5,493 nt of DNA, taken from Candidatus Bathyarchaeota archaeon (GTDB lineage: Archaea > Thermoproteota > Bathyarchaeia > RBG-16-48-13 > GCA-020355125). This document shows, one piece after another, positions 4,411-5,493 of this stretch (its first letter is position 1; each line of letters opens with the position of its first letter). The position numbers and the translations under genes were made by a program. The notes below the pieces were generated by a model, which ran no database searches, was not told the DNA's origin, and saw only the letters and a program-made list of their open reading frames with translations. Location of the stretch: positions 1 through 5,493 of the forward strand of contig JAUWWH010000083.1 in assembly GCA_030617005.1 (NCBI GenBank). The letters are read 5' to 3'.

Positions 4411-5487
4411 ATGTTATCTTTATCCGATGATGAACTAGAACGCTACTCTAGACAGATAGTCTTCAGCGATATAGGATACACAGGGCAACTTAAGCTCAGA
4501 AATGCAAAGGTTTGTATAATAGGAATGGGTGGTCTGGGTTGTCCAATAGCTACTCAACTCACGGCCATGGGTATCGGATATCTCCGGCTCGTGGATAGAG
4601 ACGTGGTTGAAAAATCTAATCTTCATAGACAGTATCTATACGACGTAAAGTCTCTGGGTTATCCAAAGGTTGAAGTCGCTGCCCAGAAGTTGAAAGATTT
4701 AAATCCTGATGTGAAGATCGACCCAGTACCCATGTCGTTGAATGTGGACAATGCTGTGGAAATAATTAAGGGAGTTGACATTGTTATGGATGGTTTGGAC
4801 AGCATGGAGACACGTTATGCGATAAACAGAGCATGCGTTAAACTCAAGATTCCATATATCTTTGGCGCAGCCATAATGAATTATGGAAACCTCTCAACAA
4901 TAATTCCGGGAGAAACTCCATGCCTTGAATGCTTCTTTCCTGACATAAAAGATAATATGTTACCTACATGTGGAACAGCAGGAGTGCACCCATCGGTCTT
5001 GGGAATAGTGTCGAGTCTACAAATCTCTGAGGCCACGAGGATAATCGTAGGAGGAAAACCTCATCTAACAAATAAGCTTCTTTTCGTCGACTTAGAGAGG
5101 ATAGCGCTTCAAGAATTGGACATCACACGAATGGAGAATTGCCCCATATGTGGCGTTAAACCAAGTAAATCCCCACAACAGCTTAAGCGGAGATTCGTTG
5201 AAGAGATTTGTGGAAGAAGTGGGAAGAGGGCATTTGTAATAATTCCGAAAGAAAACCTAGAGTTGAACATCAAAGATTTATACAGATTCTTAAGGAAAAG
5301 AGGAGCTAAAATCAGTGTAATGGCGGATCTTGGTCTAACCTTCCTTTATGACCAAAATGTCTCTGCGAGTATCCTCAAGAGCGGTGTCATGATAGCGAAG
5401 GGGCTGAGCGGTGAGAAAGACGCGATTAAAATCTACTCTGAGGTCATAAAAGATGGTCTAAATATTCCTTGGTCTCGCATACAGTGA
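4411..5487 (+). CDS. E1-like adenylyltransferase of the MoeB/ThiF/HesA family, with an uncharacterised C-terminal domain
   Basis: The family activates the C-terminal Gly-Gly of small beta-grasp carriers by adenylation, preparing them for sulfur transfer. Numbered from the ATG at 4411 (358 aa): the ELERYSRQIVF start (9-19) typical of MoeB, nucleotide loop GMGGLG (38-43), VDRD (61-64), NLHRQ with the arginine finger (70-74), DGLDSMETR (127-135), zinc cysteines CxxC at 171-174 and 244-247, and LPTCGTAGV with a likely catalytic Cys187. About 100 residues follow the second CxxC. They do not look like the rhodanese domain of MoeZ-type proteins: I see no rhodanese-like active-site loop, but a mixed alpha/beta segment with LGLTFLYDQ and SILKSGVMI, which I cannot name. 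A TTG directly before the ATG is a possible start 3 nt earlier; the Shine-Dalgarno spacing favours the ATG. The gene starts 5 nt after the carrier stop, so the two are co-translated. MoCo or tRNA thiolation roles are possible; the context favours cysteine or sulfur assimilation. Confidence 0.92.
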   Translation: MLSLSDDELERYSRQIVFSDIGYTGQLKLRNAKVCIIGMGGLGCPIATQLTAMGIGYLRLVDRDVVEKSNLHRQYLYDVKSLGYPKVEVAAQKLKDLNPDVKIDPVPMSLNVDNAVEIIKGVDIVMDGLDSMETRYAINRACVKLKIPYIFGAAIMNYGNLSTIIPGETPCLECFFPDIKDNMLPTCGTAGVHPSVLGIVSSLQISEATRIIVGGKPHLTNKLLFVDLERIALQELDITRMENCPICGVKPSKSPQQLKRRFVEEICGRSGKRAFVIIPKENLELNIKDLYRFLRKRGAKISVMADLGLTFLYDQNVSASILKSGVMIAKGLSGEKDAIKIYSEVIKDGLNIPWSRIQ

Positions 5488-5493
5488 ACTTAA

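Noticed and set aside
1..5493. CRISPR arrays, tRNA/rRNA genes, insertion sequences or terminal repeats
   Set aside because: I saw no spaced direct repeats, no tRNA-like cloverleaf and no transposase or matching ends anywhere in the window.

Overview
The window looks archaeal and AT-rich. Its promoter regions carry TATA boxes about 25 bp ahead of the inferred start sites, at least one transcript (the regulator) looks leaderless, and the regulator belongs to the archaeal XRE-like HTH family I know as COG2522. The threonine-synthase-like zinc ribbon is also of archaeal type. A Thermoproteota lineage (Nitrososphaeria or Bathyarchaeia-like) would fit, but I cannot fix the taxon from this stretch.

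Layout. The left 3.1 kb is one minus-strand operon, read right to left: an assimilatory APS reductase (cysH, 3108-2359), ATP sulfurylase (sat, 2378-1224, overlapping cysH by 20 nt), and a cysteine-synthase-like PLP enzyme (from 1155, leaving the window at position 1). The PLP gene has a good Shine-Dalgarno and ATG, but its fourth codon is TAA. After a 268-bp non-coding stretch comes a minus-strand HTH regulator with a Cys-rich tail (3790-3377). Divergent from it, on the plus strand, is a two-gene unit. The first is a short chimeric protein (3902-4405) that joins the N-terminal third of threonine synthase to the C-terminal half of a CysO/MoaD-type sulfur carrier ending in Gly-Gly. The second is an E1/MoeB/ThiF-like adenylyltransferase (4411-5487).

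How the parts fit together (inference). Sat and CysH turn sulfate into APS and then sulfite. A sulfite reductase would have to be encoded elsewhere. The E1-like enzyme would adenylate a Gly-Gly carrier for thiocarboxylation, and a PLP synthase of the CysM type could use the thiocarboxylate or free sulfide to make cysteine, as in the mycobacterial CysO-CysM route. The whole set looks like one sulfur-assimilation regulon.

The strongest new signal is a palindrome, ATAAC-N3-GTTAT. It occurs exactly four times in the window and only at the three promoter regions: twice, 22 bp apart, at the cysH promoter; once between the TATA box and start codon of the HTH gene; and once at the predicted transcription start of the carrier/E1 unit. 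It is very likely the operator of the HTH protein, which would make that protein an autoregulated sulfur-assimilation regulator.

Three further points need checking: the chimeric carrier gene (an in-frame deletion of a ThrC-CysO fusion, a real new protein, or an assembly artefact), the TAA near the start of the PLP gene, and the Gly-Gly codons of the carrier that double as the ribosome binding site of the E1 gene.
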